A DNA stretch of 64,000 nucleotides, taken from NCBI GenBank assembly GCA_940671915.1, contig CALNVZ010000218.1:2446903-2510902 (forward strand), given 5' to 3'. The position numbers were made by a program, and so were the translations under genes. The stretch's first letter is position 1. The number at the start of each line of letters is the position of its first letter. Source of the DNA: Paracentrotus lividus. Its lineage: Eukaryota; Echinodermata; Echinoidea; Camarodonta; Echinidae. The notes beneath the pieces were generated by a model. That model worked only from the letters and a program-made list of their open reading frames with translations. It was not told the DNA's origin and did not search any database. This document shows, in pieces, positions 1 through 64,000 of the stretch.

Positions 1-419
1 TCTCTGAAGTTTGCTTGTAAAGTGATGATCTATTGTTGAATGTTAAAATACACTTTGAACTACCAGTATTACATTTTGTATCATTTTGATTTGATCATTG
101 CAAATCTATTTAGAGGAAAAAATTAATGTTACAATATATGGAATCTATGTTGGAACTTGCCCACAACTTTATAGCCCTACTATATATCTTGATAAGTTAA
201 TTCCTTGTCTTTTTAATTGAGCATGACATGTATTTAGTTGGTGATATTGTTTACAGTTATGTATAGTTTGCCATGTGATAAAAGCCTAAATAGTTTTAGA
301 TGAAGAACGTACAATTGTCTGTTCCTCTTACAACCTGTCATACATTTTGTTTGTGAGGGCTTGTAAACAATGTTTTGTAGCTCCTGTAAATGTAATGACC
401 TTTCACCCCTGTCATCCAG
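1..419. other. Sequence upstream of the first recognised exon
   Basis: AT-rich sequence with no supported exon. It ends in a pyrimidine-rich stretch and CCAG that serves as acceptor for exon 1, so it is more likely intron than promoter. No TATA box or start region can be supported. Confidence 0.4.

Positions 420-64000
<63,581 letters not shown>

Overview
The window holds one very large intron-rich protein gene on the + strand, cut at both ends. It encodes an axonemal outer-arm dynein heavy chain of the DNAH5/DNAH8 (gamma heavy chain) class, and several stretches read more like DNAH8 than DNAH5. I traced 66 coding exons (420-518 through 63994-64000) with AG/GT borders and compatible phases at every junction. 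The joined frame is 11,146 nt (3,713 complete codons) with no stop. AT-rich introns, (CAT)n, (TAG)n and (GA)n tracts, many hairpin-type transposon remnants and a conserved ciliary gene point to a marine invertebrate deuterostome. A sea urchin is the most likely source, but I infer this and cannot test it here.

Layout. 420-5465: likely N-terminal exons, in a long first intron with a 31-bp minisatellite. 5960-16457: N-terminal tail (DHC_N1-type; subunit contacts). 16458-24769: two long introns separated by a 33-bp exon. 24770-35139: end of the tail and the linker (DHC_N2-type). 35488-38509: AAA1 with its P-loop and Walker B. 38962-43104: AAA2. 43424-48169: AAA3. 50141-55355: AAA4. 56118-59784: stalk coiled coils around the microtubule-binding domain. 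60415-63252: most of AAA5. AAA6 and the C-terminal domain lie beyond 64000. No other protein gene, tRNA or rRNA is convincing on either strand.

The most unusual property is how often pieces of exons are tandemly duplicated. At 20 or more of the 66 exons, a 5' part with its acceptor lies upstream of the intact exon, or a 3' part with its donor lies downstream. The extreme case is an eight-unit, ~133-bp array at 51598-52680, with seven dead half-exons ahead of the intact AAA4 Walker B exon. One complete copy of each exon always survives.

The introns also carry many non-autonomous DNA transposons whose ends can be read directly. Two elements end in GGGCAAGTCCA with a 4-bp target duplication, and one still has its empty site next to it. 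There are twin ~587-bp TTAA-flanked hairpins at 22.6 and 53.0 kb, a 1,058-bp hairpin before the AAA1 P-loop exon, a piggyBac-like TTAA/CCC element, several TA-flanked elements, and a 151-bp tandem repeat rich in AGGTCA half-sites.
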